A stretch of DNA of 64,000 nucleotides from Mycobacterium sp. ACS4331 (GTDB taxonomy: Bacteria; Actinomycetota; Actinomycetes; Mycobacteriales; Mycobacteriaceae). This document shows positions 43,821 to 55,986 of this stretch, one piece after another (position 1 is the first letter of the stretch; each line of letters begins with the position of its first letter). The translations under genes and the position numbers were made by a program. The stretch spans positions 1-64,000 of the forward strand of contig NZ_LZHW01000031.1 in NCBI RefSeq assembly GCF_001667265.1. Reading direction: 5' to 3'. The notes beneath the pieces were generated by a model that ran no database searches, was not told where the DNA came from, and worked only from the letters and a program-made list of their open reading frames with translations.

Positions 43821-44507
43821 GTGGGAGCGCCCGAGAAACCCGAGAAGGATGCGCGCGCGCCGAGAGCGCGCATGACCGGCAGCGAGCGTCGTCGCCAACT
43901 CATCGACATCGCCCGCTCGCTGTTCGCCGAACGCGGTTACGACGCGACCTCGATCGAGGAGATCGCGCTCCGGGCCAACGTCTCCAAACCCGTCGTCTAC
44001 GAGCACTTCGGCGGCAAGGAGGGGCTGTATGCGGTGGTGGTCGACCGTGAGATGTCGGCATTGCTGGACGGCATCACGGCGTCGCTGACCAACAACCGGT
44101 CCCGGGTGCGCATCGAACGCGTCGCGCTGGCGCTGCTGACCTACGTCGAGGAGCGCACCGACGGATTCCGGATCATGATCCGCGACTCACCGGCGTCGAT
44201 CAGTTCGGGCACCTACTCCAGCCTGCTCAACGATGCCGTCAGCCAGGTCAGCTCGATCTTGGCCGGCGACTTCTCGCGGCGCGGCCTGGACCCAGACCTG
44301 GCGCCGTTGTACGCCCAGGCGCTGGTCGGATCGGTCTCGATGACCGCGCAGTGGTGGCTGGATGCCCGCGAGCCCAAGAAGGAGGTGGTGGCCGCGCACC
44401 TGGTCAACCTGGTGTGGAACGGCCTGACCCATCTCGAGGCGGACCCGCACCTGCAGGGTGAGGGACGCGCCGACTCAGCCGAGGGACGCGCCGGCGCAGC
44501 GGAGTGA
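43821..44507 (+). CDS. TetR-family transcriptional regulator (Rv1019-like)
   Basis: A 228-residue regulator with a helix-turn-helix at about residues 40-75 (ATSIEEIALRANVSKPVVYEHFGGKEGL). The GTG at 43821 matches the annotated start of the M. tuberculosis counterpart, and a TAGGGT -10 (43807-43812) ends eight bases before it, so the transcript is probably leaderless. The C-terminal tail contains two near-identical seven-residue units (EGRADSA, EGRAGAA), a small recent duplication. It lies upstream of mfd in the same direction. Confidence 0.9.
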   Translation: MGAPEKPEKDARAPRARMTGSERRRQLIDIARSLFAERGYDATSIEEIALRANVSKPVVYEHFGGKEGLYAVVVDREMSALLDGITASLTNNRSRVRIERVALALLTYVEERTDGFRIMIRDSPASISSGTYSSLLNDAVSQVSSILAGDFSRRGLDPDLAPLYAQALVGSVSMTAQWWLDAREPKKEVVAAHLVNLVWNGLTHLEADPHLQGEGRADSAEGRAGAAE

Positions 44508-44620
44508 CGCCGCGGCCCGGCCGCCGAGACTGCATATCGGGCGGAGTTTCGGGCAAACCCACCACCGTGGCGGCGGTTTCGGACGACGGAACGTGAGCGA
44601 GGTCACGACACGGCCCGCCC

Positions 44621-44626
44621 TAGAAT
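44621..44626 (+). promoter_or_regulatory. -10 element of mfd
   Basis: TAGAAT, close to consensus, ends ten bases before the ATG at 44637. It contains part of an earlier in-frame ATG (44625), so that codon cannot be on the transcript and the later ATG is the start. The mRNA would be nearly leaderless. Confidence 0.5.
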
Positions 44627-44636
44627 GGAGCGCATC

Positions 44637-48299
<3,663 letters not shown>

Positions 48300-48441
48300 G
48301 CCGCTTCGGCCCCAATGGAGTAGTCCCTCGAGTGGTCACCGGCAAAGTGGGGTAGTTGGGCCCCACCTCGGTGGGCCGTCACTGATGCCAGCGTCTCTGC
48401 AAACACGTGTGCATCTGGTGACGACTGAGGAGTTGGGGCTC

Positions 48442-51400
48442 ATGGCTGGTAAGTGCGCAACGTCGGCGCAGCGTCGGGCGCGCAGGTCACGGCGGTCGGC
48501 GGGCCACCCCGTCATTCGCTGGTTGCAGGCCGGTGCGGTCGCCGCCGGACTCGGGGTCGCCTTCACCACGGGACAGGGCGTCGCGCACGCGGAGGAGTCG
48601 TCGTCGACTGCCTCATCTGAGGCCCCGTCGTCGTCCGCGCCGTCGGCCTCGCCCGGGTCCGCGGCGTCCTCGTCCGGTGAGCAGCGCCGGCGGGTGGGGC
48701 CGCGAGTTCGCGGTTCGCAGGGATCCGTCTCGGCGGGGGCCGCGGAGTCGTCTGCGCCCGATGGCCGGCGCGCGGGCCAGTGGGGCAGGAAGCGGGACCT
48801 CGCCGACAGGGTCGGTGCGGTGGGCCGGGACGAGTCCGGGACCGCGCCGACAGCCGGGGAGCCGACATCCGGCGTTGCCGAAACCGACGGCGCGACCACC
48901 GAGGTCAACACGGTCCCGTCCGCAGATCCCGCCGAGCGGGTCGTGTCGGAGGCGGCCAAGACGTTGGCCGACGCCGACGTCCCGGTTCTGGATTGGGTGC
49001 TGGACACGGTGCTGGGCCGGCCCGGTGCGGGAGCGGCTGCAGACCGTCCGGGTGCGCACACTCGCGCCAGGGCGCGTCAGGCCGCCGCCGTTGAGGGCTG
49101 GCGGCCGCTGGCAACCGTGCCGCGCACCTCGGCGCCGGCCACCGACGGTCAGCGAAAGACGCTGGCGGCGTTGCGATCCGGTGAGGCGCTCGGCGCGGCG
49201 CGGCCGAACCGGCCTGATGTGGTCGTGACGCAGATCGTGACGTCGCCGTCGGAGCCGGTGTCCGCCGTGAGTTCGGCGGAGGTGCCGGCCCCCAGCGTTC
49301 GGTCGGTGGTCGAACATCTGCTGAGCGCGATCGGGATCGACACGGCGGGGTACGGGGGCCGCTCGTCGACGGACACACCGCTGGATTGGGTGGTGCTGGG
49401 GTTCGCGCGGCGTCAGGTCGGCAACCGGGAGGTGACCGAGGCGTTCGCCCTTCGCGGGGATCGGGGCACCACCCGCATCGCGCTGACCGACAGCGTCGGC
49501 GACCTTTCGAACCAGTCGGATCTGCTCGACGCCTGGGCCGTGGCGGTGACACCGCGGCGCCCGATGATCGGGCCCGGCGGCTGGCTGATCGGCAATGGTC
49601 TGGATGCTCCGGATGACTGCGTGGGCACCGCCTGCAACGGCGGCAACGGCGGTTGGCTGATCGGCAATGGCGGCAACGGTGCCAACGGTGGCGCGGGCGG
49701 AAACGCGGGCCTGATCGGCAACGGTGGTCTCGGTGGGTCGGCGACCATAGCGGGGCAGAACGGTGGTGCCGGTGGCCGGGGTGGACTGCTGTTCGGCCGT
49801 GGTGGTGACGGTGGTGCCGCAGGCGCGGGCGGCGTCGGCGGTGCCGGCGGCGACGCGGGCCTGATCGGTCGGGGCGGTCTGGGTGGGTCGGCGACCGTGG
49901 CGGGGCAGAACGGTGGTGCCGGTGGCCGGGGTGGGTTGCTGCTCGGGCGAGGCGGTGACGGCGGCGATGCCGGAGTCGGCGGCACCGGAGGTGCGGGCGG
50001 CCGCGGCGGCCTGATCCTCGGTGTCGGCGGTGCGGGCGGCGACGGCGGAGCAGCTGCCGACAGCGGCGGCACCGGTGGCGCCGGTGGTGCGGGCGGCGCG
50101 GGCGCGCTGCTGATCGGCTGGGGCGGAGCCGGTGGCACCGGCGGTGCGGGCGGGATGGGGCTGGACGGCGCCGATGGCGCACCCAGCGCCGATGGCGCGG
50201 CCGGGGAGTCCGGCGGTGCCGGTGGCGTCGGCGGCCTGGGTGGCGCCGGTGGTGCGGGGGGTCGCGGTGGTTGGCTGCTCGGATTCGGTGGCGCCGGAGG
50301 GGCTGGTGGTGTCGGCGGTGTCGGTGGCGCCGGCGGTGTCGGCGCTGCGGGCGGCCGCGGAACCTTCTCCGGTGGCGGCAGCGGTGCCGGTGGAGCCGGC
50401 GGTTCGGGTGGCACGGGTGGCACCGGCGGTTCAGGTGGTGCCGGAGGTGCCGGCGGCGGCGGCGGTATTCTCGGCAGTGTCGGGAGACTGGGCGTCGGTG
50501 GAGACGGCGGTGCCGGCGGAGCAGCCGGCATGGCCGGCGACGGCGGTGCCGGTGCCCACGGTTACGAATCGCCCGTCGTCGGTGCAGGCGTCGACGGTGG
50601 GGCCGGCGGTGCGGGCGGCAACCCCGGGCAGGTCGGTCTCGGCGGTGCCGGCGGTGCCGGTTCGGTCGTCGGCCAGAGCGGCGTTTCGGGCGCGGCGGTG
50701 ACCAGTGGCGGCAACGGCGGCCGCGGCGGTGACGGCGGCAACGCCAGCACTCTGGCGGTGTTCCGGACGCCCGGCAGTGCCGGCGGCGCCGGCGGCCGGG
50801 GCGGTGACGGCGGACTCGTTGGTGACGGCGGTGACGGCGGCAACGGCGGCAACGGTTCGGCGGGCTCACTCGGCATCCTCATTCCGGGCGGAACCACCGA
50901 TGAATTCGGCAACGGCGTGACCGGAGTCGCGGGCCCCGACGGCGGCCGTGGTGGGCACGGTGGCGCAGGCGGAAACGGCGGAGCGCTTGCCGGTGACGCG
51001 GGCAACGGTGGCACCGGTGGCGCGGGCGGAGACGGCGCCGGTGGCGGTGCCGGAGGAAACGGGGCCGCCGGCATGGTGCAGGCCAGTGGCGCAGGCGGCG
51101 ACGGTGGTTTGGGCGGCCAGGGTGGCGACGGCGGTGACGGAGCCGCCGGCGGTGACGGCGGACTCGGCGGCATCGCCCTGGCCGGCGGCAACTGGCAGGA
51201 CGGCGTGCAGGGTGCGGGCGGTGCGGGCGGCAAGGGTGGCCAAGCGGGTGCCGGCGGCCACGGCGGTGCCGGCGCGCATGCCCAGGCGGGTTCAGGAGCC
51301 GACGGTGGCGACGGCGGTCAGGGCGGCGATCCCGGTGCCACGGGTCAGGGCGGTGCCGGTGGGTCCGGATCCACCCAGGGCGCTGACGGCGCCGACGGCG

Positions 51401-53232
51401 CGAACGCCACCAACGGCGGCAATGGCGGCAACGGCGGCAACGGTGCCGGCGGGACCGCACCGGGCGCCGCCGGGGGAGATGGCGGAGACGGCGGCGCGGG
51501 CGGCCTGCTCGGCAACGGCGGCCACGGTGGCGCGGGTGGTGACGGCGCCAACGGCGGTGATGGTGCCAACGGCGGCAACGACGCCAACGGCAACGGCTTG
51601 GACGGCACCGACGGCCAGGCGGGCGGCGCCGGCGGCGACGGCGGTGCCGGTGGCAGCGGCGGTGCGTTGGCCGGCTCCGGTGGCGACGGCGGCAACAGCG
51701 GCAACGGTGGCAACGGTGGTCATGGCGGTTCCGGGGGAACGGGCGCCTCGGCGACTGTGGCCGGCGGCGATGGGAGCGACGGGGGTGACGGCGGCAGTGG
51801 CGGAGCCGGTGGAGCCAGCGGAACGGCTGGTCTCGGCGGCGTCGCGCAGGCCGTCGGCTGGGCCAACGGCACTGTCGGCGCCGGTGGCAACGGTGGCAAC
51901 GGCGGCCACGGCGGTGCGGCCGGCGCCGGCGGGCGCGGTGGCGACGGTGCCGACGGCATTGACCGAGGACCCGGACTCGAATCGCCGGCGACGGCGGGCG
52001 GTGACGGCGGTGACGGCGGCAACGCCGGCGCGGGTGGTACGGGCGGTGTCGGCGGTGCCGGTGCCGTGACCGGAAGTGCCGGCCAAGTTGGGCAGGGTGC
52101 CGCCGGTGGCGACGGCGGTCACGGCGGTGCCGGCGGTGACGGCGGCAACGGTTACGCCGGCCAGCCGGGCGCCCAGGGCGGAGCGGGTGGCAACGGCGGT
52201 CAGTCCTCCGGCGGGGTCGACGGCGGAAACGGCGGTCGCGGCGGCGACGGCGGCGACGGCGGGGAGGTCAACGTCGGCGGCGTGGGCGGCGCGGGCGGTG
52301 CCGGCGGCAACCGCGGAAACGGCGGTGACGGCGGCGACGGTGGCGCGGGTGGAACCTGGGGCACACCGGGTGGTGACGGTGGTGCCGGCGGTGCCGGCGG
52401 ATCGCTCTTCGGAGACGGCGGTGACGGTGGGCGCGGTGGTGACGGTGGCAACGGCGCCGACGGCATCAGCGCGATCGGCAGCGGACCCGGAGGTGCCGGC
52501 TTCACCGGCGGCGCTGGCGGCAAGGGCGGCGCCGGCGGCAACGCCACCGCCTGGAACAGCAGCGCCGGCAATGGCGGTGCGGGCGGCAATGGGGGCGACG
52601 GCGGGAGAGGCGCCGACGGCGGCAACGCCACCACCAGCGGCGGCAGCGGTGGCAACGGCGGCAAGGGCGGCACCGCCGGCGCAGGCGGCCTCGGCGGGGC
52701 AGCCGGCACGGGTGGCTTCACGAACGGTGTCACTGGAGCAACCGGAGTCAGTGGCAACGGCGGTGCCGGCGGCAACGGTGGCCACGGCCAAGCCGGCGAC
52801 GAGGGTGACGCCGGCGGCGACGGTGGTGACGGCGGTCAGGGCGGCTCCGGCACGCTGGGCGGCGACGGTGGCCGAGGCGGCAACGGCGGCTCGGGTGCCG
52901 ACTGGGGCGGCCCACTCGGAGAACACTCCACGCCGGGTGGCGATGGAGGCCGGGGCGGCGACGGTGGTTATGGCGCCGTCAAGGGCGGTGACGGCGGAGC
53001 CGGTGGGAACGGTGGCGGTGGCGGTGACGGCGGAAACGGCGGACCTTTCGGTGATGACGGCGGCGCGCCCGGTGGAGCGGGTGGCAGGGGTGGTGACGGC
53101 GGACCGTACGGCAACTTGATCGGCGGGGGCCAGCCGGGCGCGGTCGGCACCGCTGGAGGAGACCCGGTCGCTCCTAACGGAGGAGCCGGCGGTACCGGCG
53201 GCGCCGGCGGTCAGGGCGCCCCGTGGTTCTGA
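48442..53232 (+). CDS. Secreted PGRS-type glycine-rich protein without a PE domain
   Basis: 1596 residues from the ATG at 48442, which follows a GAGGAG site by nine bases. A twin-basic N terminus and hydrophobic core end in GVAHA-EE, a signal peptide cleaved after about residue 50. A Ser/Ala/Pro-rich linker follows, then a non-repetitive region to about residue 375 ([15 protein letters not shown] near residue 315). The remaining 1220 residues are GGxGGxGG repeats with GNGG and LIGNGG units, the hallmark of PGRS regions. No PE domain is present. An in-frame ORF start at 48250 lies inside mfd and is rejected. Confidence 0.85.
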   Translation: MAGKCATSAQRRARRSRRSAGHPVIRWLQAGAVAAGLGVAFTTGQGVAHAEESSSTASSEAPSSSAPSASPGSAASSSGEQRRRVGPRVRGSQGSVSAGAAESSAPDGRRAGQWGRKRDLADRVGAVGRDESGTAPTAGEPTSGVAETDGATTEVNTVPSADPAERVVSEAAKTLADADVPVLDWVLDTVLGRPGAGAAADRPGAHTRARARQAAAVEGWRPLATVPRTSAPATDGQRKTLAALRSGEALGAARPNRPDVVVTQIVTSPSEPVSAVSSAEVPAPSVRSVVEHLLSAIGIDTAGYGGRSSTDTPLDWVVLGFARRQVGNREVTEAFALRGDRGTTRIALTDSVGDLSNQSDLLDAWAVAVTPRRPMIGPGGWLIGNGLDAPDDCVGTACNGGNGGWLIGNGGNGANGGAGGNAGLIGNGGLGGSATIAGQNGGAGGRGGLLFGRGGDGGAAGAGGVGGAGGDAGLIGRGGLGGSATVAGQNGGAGGRGGLLLGRGGDGGDAGVGGTGGAGGRGGLILGVGGAGGDGGAAADSGGTGGAGGAGGAGALLIGWGGAGGTGGAGGMGLDGADGAPSADGAAGESGGAGGVGGLGGAGGAGGRGGWLLGFGGAGGAGGVGGVGGAGGVGAAGGRGTFSGGGSGAGGAGGSGGTGGTGGSGGAGGAGGGGGILGSVGRLGVGGDGGAGGAAGMAGDGGAGAHGYESPVVGAGVDGGAGGAGGNPGQVGLGGAGGAGSVVGQSGVSGAAVTSGGNGGRGGDGGNASTLAVFRTPGSAGGAGGRGGDGGLVGDGGDGGNGGNGSAGSLGILIPGGTTDEFGNGVTGVAGPDGGRGGHGGAGGNGGALAGDAGNGGTGGAGGDGAGGGAGGNGAAGMVQASGAGGDGGLGGQGGDGGDGAAGGDGGLGGIALAGGNWQDGVQGAGGAGGKGGQAGAGGHGGAGAHAQAGSGADGGDGGQGGDPGATGQGGAGGSGSTQGADGADGANATNGGNGGNGGNGAGGTAPGAAGGDGGDGGAGGLLGNGGHGGAGGDGANGGDGANGGNDANGNGLDGTDGQAGGAGGDGGAGGSGGALAGSGGDGGNSGNGGNGGHGGSGGTGASATVAGGDGSDGGDGGSGGAGGASGTAGLGGVAQAVGWANGTVGAGGNGGNGGHGGAAGAGGRGGDGADGIDRGPGLESPATAGGDGGDGGNAGAGGTGGVGGAGAVTGSAGQVGQGAAGGDGGHGGAGGDGGNGYAGQPGAQGGAGGNGGQSSGGVDGGNGGRGGDGGDGGEVNVGGVGGAGGAGGNRGNGGDGGDGGAGGTWGTPGGDGGAGGAGGSLFGDGGDGGRGGDGGNGADGISAIGSGPGGAGFTGGAGGKGGAGGNATAWNSSAGNGGAGGNGGDGGRGADGGNATTSGGSGGNGGKGGTAGAGGLGGAAGTGGFTNGVTGATGVSGNGGAGGNGGHGQAGDEGDAGGDGGDGGQGGSGTLGGDGGRGGNGGSGADWGGPLGEHSTPGGDGGRGGDGGYGAVKGGDGGAGGNGGGGGDGGNGGPFGDDGGAPGGAGGRGGDGGPYGNLIGGGQPGAVGTAGGDPVAPNGGAGGTGGAGGQGAPWF
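49711..50160 (+). repeat. 150-base tandem repeat inside the PGRS region
   Basis: The segment starting CTGATCGG recurs at 49711 and 49861, and a diverged copy starts at 50011, an exact period of 150 bases (50 codons). The first two units share the string [16 protein letters not shown] with very few changes, which points to recent duplication. Such long-period repeats are superimposed on the short GGxGG periodicity. Confidence 0.6.
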
Positions 53233-53328
53233 CAGCGCGATCCCGGTCGTTTCCATCGGCTAAACACCTTGACGCAGAGTCCAATTCAAAATCGAGCGGG
53301 ATCGGCTCGGACCTGACACACTGACCCC

Positions 53329-55959
53329 ATGGTCGGGACGCCGGGCACCGTCATGTGCTGGCCGGTCATCGGACGTGAGGCCGAACTCGGCTCGGTCACC
53401 GAAGTGCTCGATCCGGTGGGCCCGCCGGGGCTCCTGATGGTCGGGCCCCCCGGGGTTGGCCGGACCAGGCTGCTCGAGGAGGCGCTGGACCTGGCGGCCC
53501 AGGCCGATTGGACCGGTTATGGAGTCCGGGCGGTGTCTGCCGGACGGTGTGTCCCTTTCGGCGCGCTCGCCGATGTCGAGGCGAATGCGCTCCTGTCCGA
53601 ACTGTTCTCGGAATCGGCGCGAATCGACGGGGCGCTGGCACGCTTCGCGGAGGTCACCGCCGGCCGAACCGTGGTGCTCGTCATCGACGACGCCCATCTG
53701 CTCGACGAGATGTCGACCCACCTCTTGGGGCAGGTGCTGCAGCGACGGCTTGCCAGGGCGGTGCTCGCGACGCGCACCGGCAACCCGCCCTCCAATGCCG
53801 TTCTGCGACTGTGGAAGGACGGCGTGCTGCGTCGCATCGACGTCAAAGCCCTGCCGCGGCGCCGGTGTGACGAACTGGTGGGAGCCGCACTCGGCGGCCA
53901 GGTGTCGGAGAAATCTCTTGCCGCGCTGTGGGATTTGAGCCGTGGCAACTTGGTGTACCTCATGCACCTGCTCGGACACGAGGGTCAGCGCGGCAATCTG
54001 GTGAAGGTCGATCAACGCTGGGAGCTTCGGGACGACCCGGTCGTGTCACCGGCGCTGCGTGACCTGGTGGTGGTGGAAACGGGTTTCGCCACCGGACCGG
54101 TGTGGGATGTCGTCGACGCCGTGGCTGCGGCGGAGTGGATCGAACACCGTCACCTCGCTGAGTTGGTGGATCGGCGGGCCATCGCCGACGCCGAGCGTGC
54201 CGGCCTGGTGACCACCATCGACGACTCCGGCGAACTCATCGTCGTGTCACATCCGCTCTATGCGAGGGTGGCGCTGGCCCAGCAGGGGCCACTGCAGACT
54301 CGTCACCTGCGCGGCCGCATCGCCTCGGTGCTGTCCGCACCCGACCGGGCCCGGCGTGTCGACGACGTCCGACTCGGGCTGTTGTGGCTGGATTCGGATC
54401 TGCCGGCCGACCCGGTCGTATTCTCCGCCGCGGCGGAGGCCGCTCTGGCTCGGATGGACCTGGCCAGTGCGGAACTGTGTGCGCGGGCGGCGGTTTCGGC
54501 CGATGGCACCGACCGCTCCAGAGTCCGGTACGCCTACTGTCTGGCATTGCTGGGGCGGGGAGCGGAGGCGGCGAACGCGCTCTCCGAGGTGTGCACGCCC
54601 ACGTTGGACGACGACGTGTACCGACGGTACGTCAATGCCCGCGAGCTGACCGCTCTGTCGGGCAGCGCCGGCGGATCCGCGGAACCGCATGCGCCCGTGG
54701 CGGGTGGGCGCCGGCAGGAGAAGCAGGCGGCTGTGATCCGGGCGCTGCACTCCGCCTATGCCAACGATCCCGCGGGGATACTCGAATCCATTGACGCCGT
54801 AGACTATTCGGATCTGGATGCGTTGGGACGGTCGACCTTCCTGGCCACCCGGGCGGTGGCGCACGTCGAGCGTGGACAGCTGGATTCGGTGCTCGATGAC
54901 GTGGAACACGACTGGACGCACCTCGAGAGTGCCGGTGACCCGCTCGGCATCGTCATCGCGGTGGAACTCTATGTGCGGGCGTTGGTGCTGGCCGGCCGCA
55001 CCGCCCAGGCCGCGGCGGTCACCGAACGAGCCGACGCGGCCTTGACCGGCGCGTCCGAGTCGGCGCGGCGACTGCTGTCGGCGGTCACAGGGGTCACCGC
55101 GCTGGCCGCGGGCGACATCGGCACCGCTGTCCGTCGGCTGCGTCCGGCGGCGGTCGACCTCGGAGACAGCGTTGTCGCGCAAGCGCTTTCGTACCGGTAC
55201 CGTCTGCTGTACGCCATTGCGGCGGCGCGCGCAGGCAGCGTGGCCGAGGCCGCGACGGTTCTGGACACGGTCCCACCTGTGCGCGGCGAGGTGGAATACG
55301 ACAACGATCCGGTGCTTGCCCTCGCGCACGCCTGGGTCGCAGCGGCCCGGGGCGAGCTCGGTGCGGCGTGCGAGGCGGCCAGAGCTGGCGTGGCCCAGGC
55401 GCGCCGCAACGGCCAACTTGCCAGCGAGGCGGTGTGCCTGCAGACTTCGGCGCTGCTCGGCGACACCGACGCCGCCCCCAGACTGGCGCACCTGGCCACC
55501 AAGATGGGGAGTCAACGGGCCACCGATGCGGCCCGCTTCGCCCGCGCCCTGTCGAAGGGCTGTGGTGATGGGCTCGCGGAGGCCTCGGCACAGTTCGAGA
55601 TCGCCGGCGAATTCCTGGTGGCCGCGGACGCGGCGGCACATGCCGCCAGGGCGTACCGCGCGCAGGGCGCGCCTGACCGGATGCTGGTCTGCACTGCGCG
55701 GGCTCGCAGACTGGCGGCCAGGTGCGGCGTGGAGTTCCTGCCGGCACTGGCCGGCAGCGCCGTCCCGGAACTGTTCACGCCGCGCCAGTTGGCCATCGCG
55801 GAGCTCATCCGCCAGGGGCGCACCAACCGCGAGATCGGGGCGGCGTTGTCGCTCTCGGTGCGCACCGTCGAGGGGCACATCTACCGGGCCAGCCAGCGGA
55901 CGGGTGTGCAGGGGCGCCGGGAGCTGGCCGATCTCATCACCGAGTTCGCGAATCGATGA
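53329..55959 (+). CDS. Large ATPase/LuxR-type regulator with altered Walker A
   Basis: An 876-residue LAL-type regulator: N-terminal AAA/STAND ATPase domain, long helical tetratricopeptide-like middle, C-terminal LuxR helix-turn-helix (about residues 813-868, TNREIGAALSLSVRTVEGHIY). The nucleotide-binding loop reads GPPGVGRT (residues 39-46): the invariant Lys is replaced by Arg45. Walker B (VVLVIDDAHLLD) is intact. It lies 96 bases after the PGRS gene, same strand, and 27 bases before a paralogue of almost equal length. Confidence 0.9.
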   Translation: MVGTPGTVMCWPVIGREAELGSVTEVLDPVGPPGLLMVGPPGVGRTRLLEEALDLAAQADWTGYGVRAVSAGRCVPFGALADVEANALLSELFSESARIDGALARFAEVTAGRTVVLVIDDAHLLDEMSTHLLGQVLQRRLARAVLATRTGNPPSNAVLRLWKDGVLRRIDVKALPRRRCDELVGAALGGQVSEKSLAALWDLSRGNLVYLMHLLGHEGQRGNLVKVDQRWELRDDPVVSPALRDLVVVETGFATGPVWDVVDAVAAAEWIEHRHLAELVDRRAIADAERAGLVTTIDDSGELIVVSHPLYARVALAQQGPLQTRHLRGRIASVLSAPDRARRVDDVRLGLLWLDSDLPADPVVFSAAAEAALARMDLASAELCARAAVSADGTDRSRVRYAYCLALLGRGAEAANALSEVCTPTLDDDVYRRYVNARELTALSGSAGGSAEPHAPVAGGRRQEKQAAVIRALHSAYANDPAGILESIDAVDYSDLDALGRSTFLATRAVAHVERGQLDSVLDDVEHDWTHLESAGDPLGIVIAVELYVRALVLAGRTAQAAAVTERADAALTGASESARRLLSAVTGVTALAAGDIGTAVRRLRPAAVDLGDSVVAQALSYRYRLLYAIAAARAGSVAEAATVLDTVPPVRGEVEYDNDPVLALAHAWVAAARGELGAACEAARAGVAQARRNGQLASEAVCLQTSALLGDTDAAPRLAHLATKMGSQRATDAARFARALSKGCGDGLAEASAQFEIAGEFLVAADAAAHAARAYRAQGAPDRMLVCTARARRLAARCGVEFLPALAGSAVPELFTPRQLAIAELIRQGRTNREIGAALSLSVRTVEGHIYRASQRTGVQGRRELADLITEFANR

Positions 55960-55986
55960 CCGGCGAATCGCAACAGAGCAGGAGAG

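Noticed and set aside
49576-53232. Short regular repeats considered as a CRISPR array
   Set aside because: The repeats are in-frame GGxGG codons with a 6-15-base period and no unique spacers or cas genes.
48905-53256. Proline- and Thr/Ala-rich minus-strand ORFs opposite the PGRS gene
   Set aside because: The antisense of GGxGG repeats necessarily reads as Pro/Ala or Thr/Val repeats. The plus-strand product has a signal peptide and ribosome binding site.
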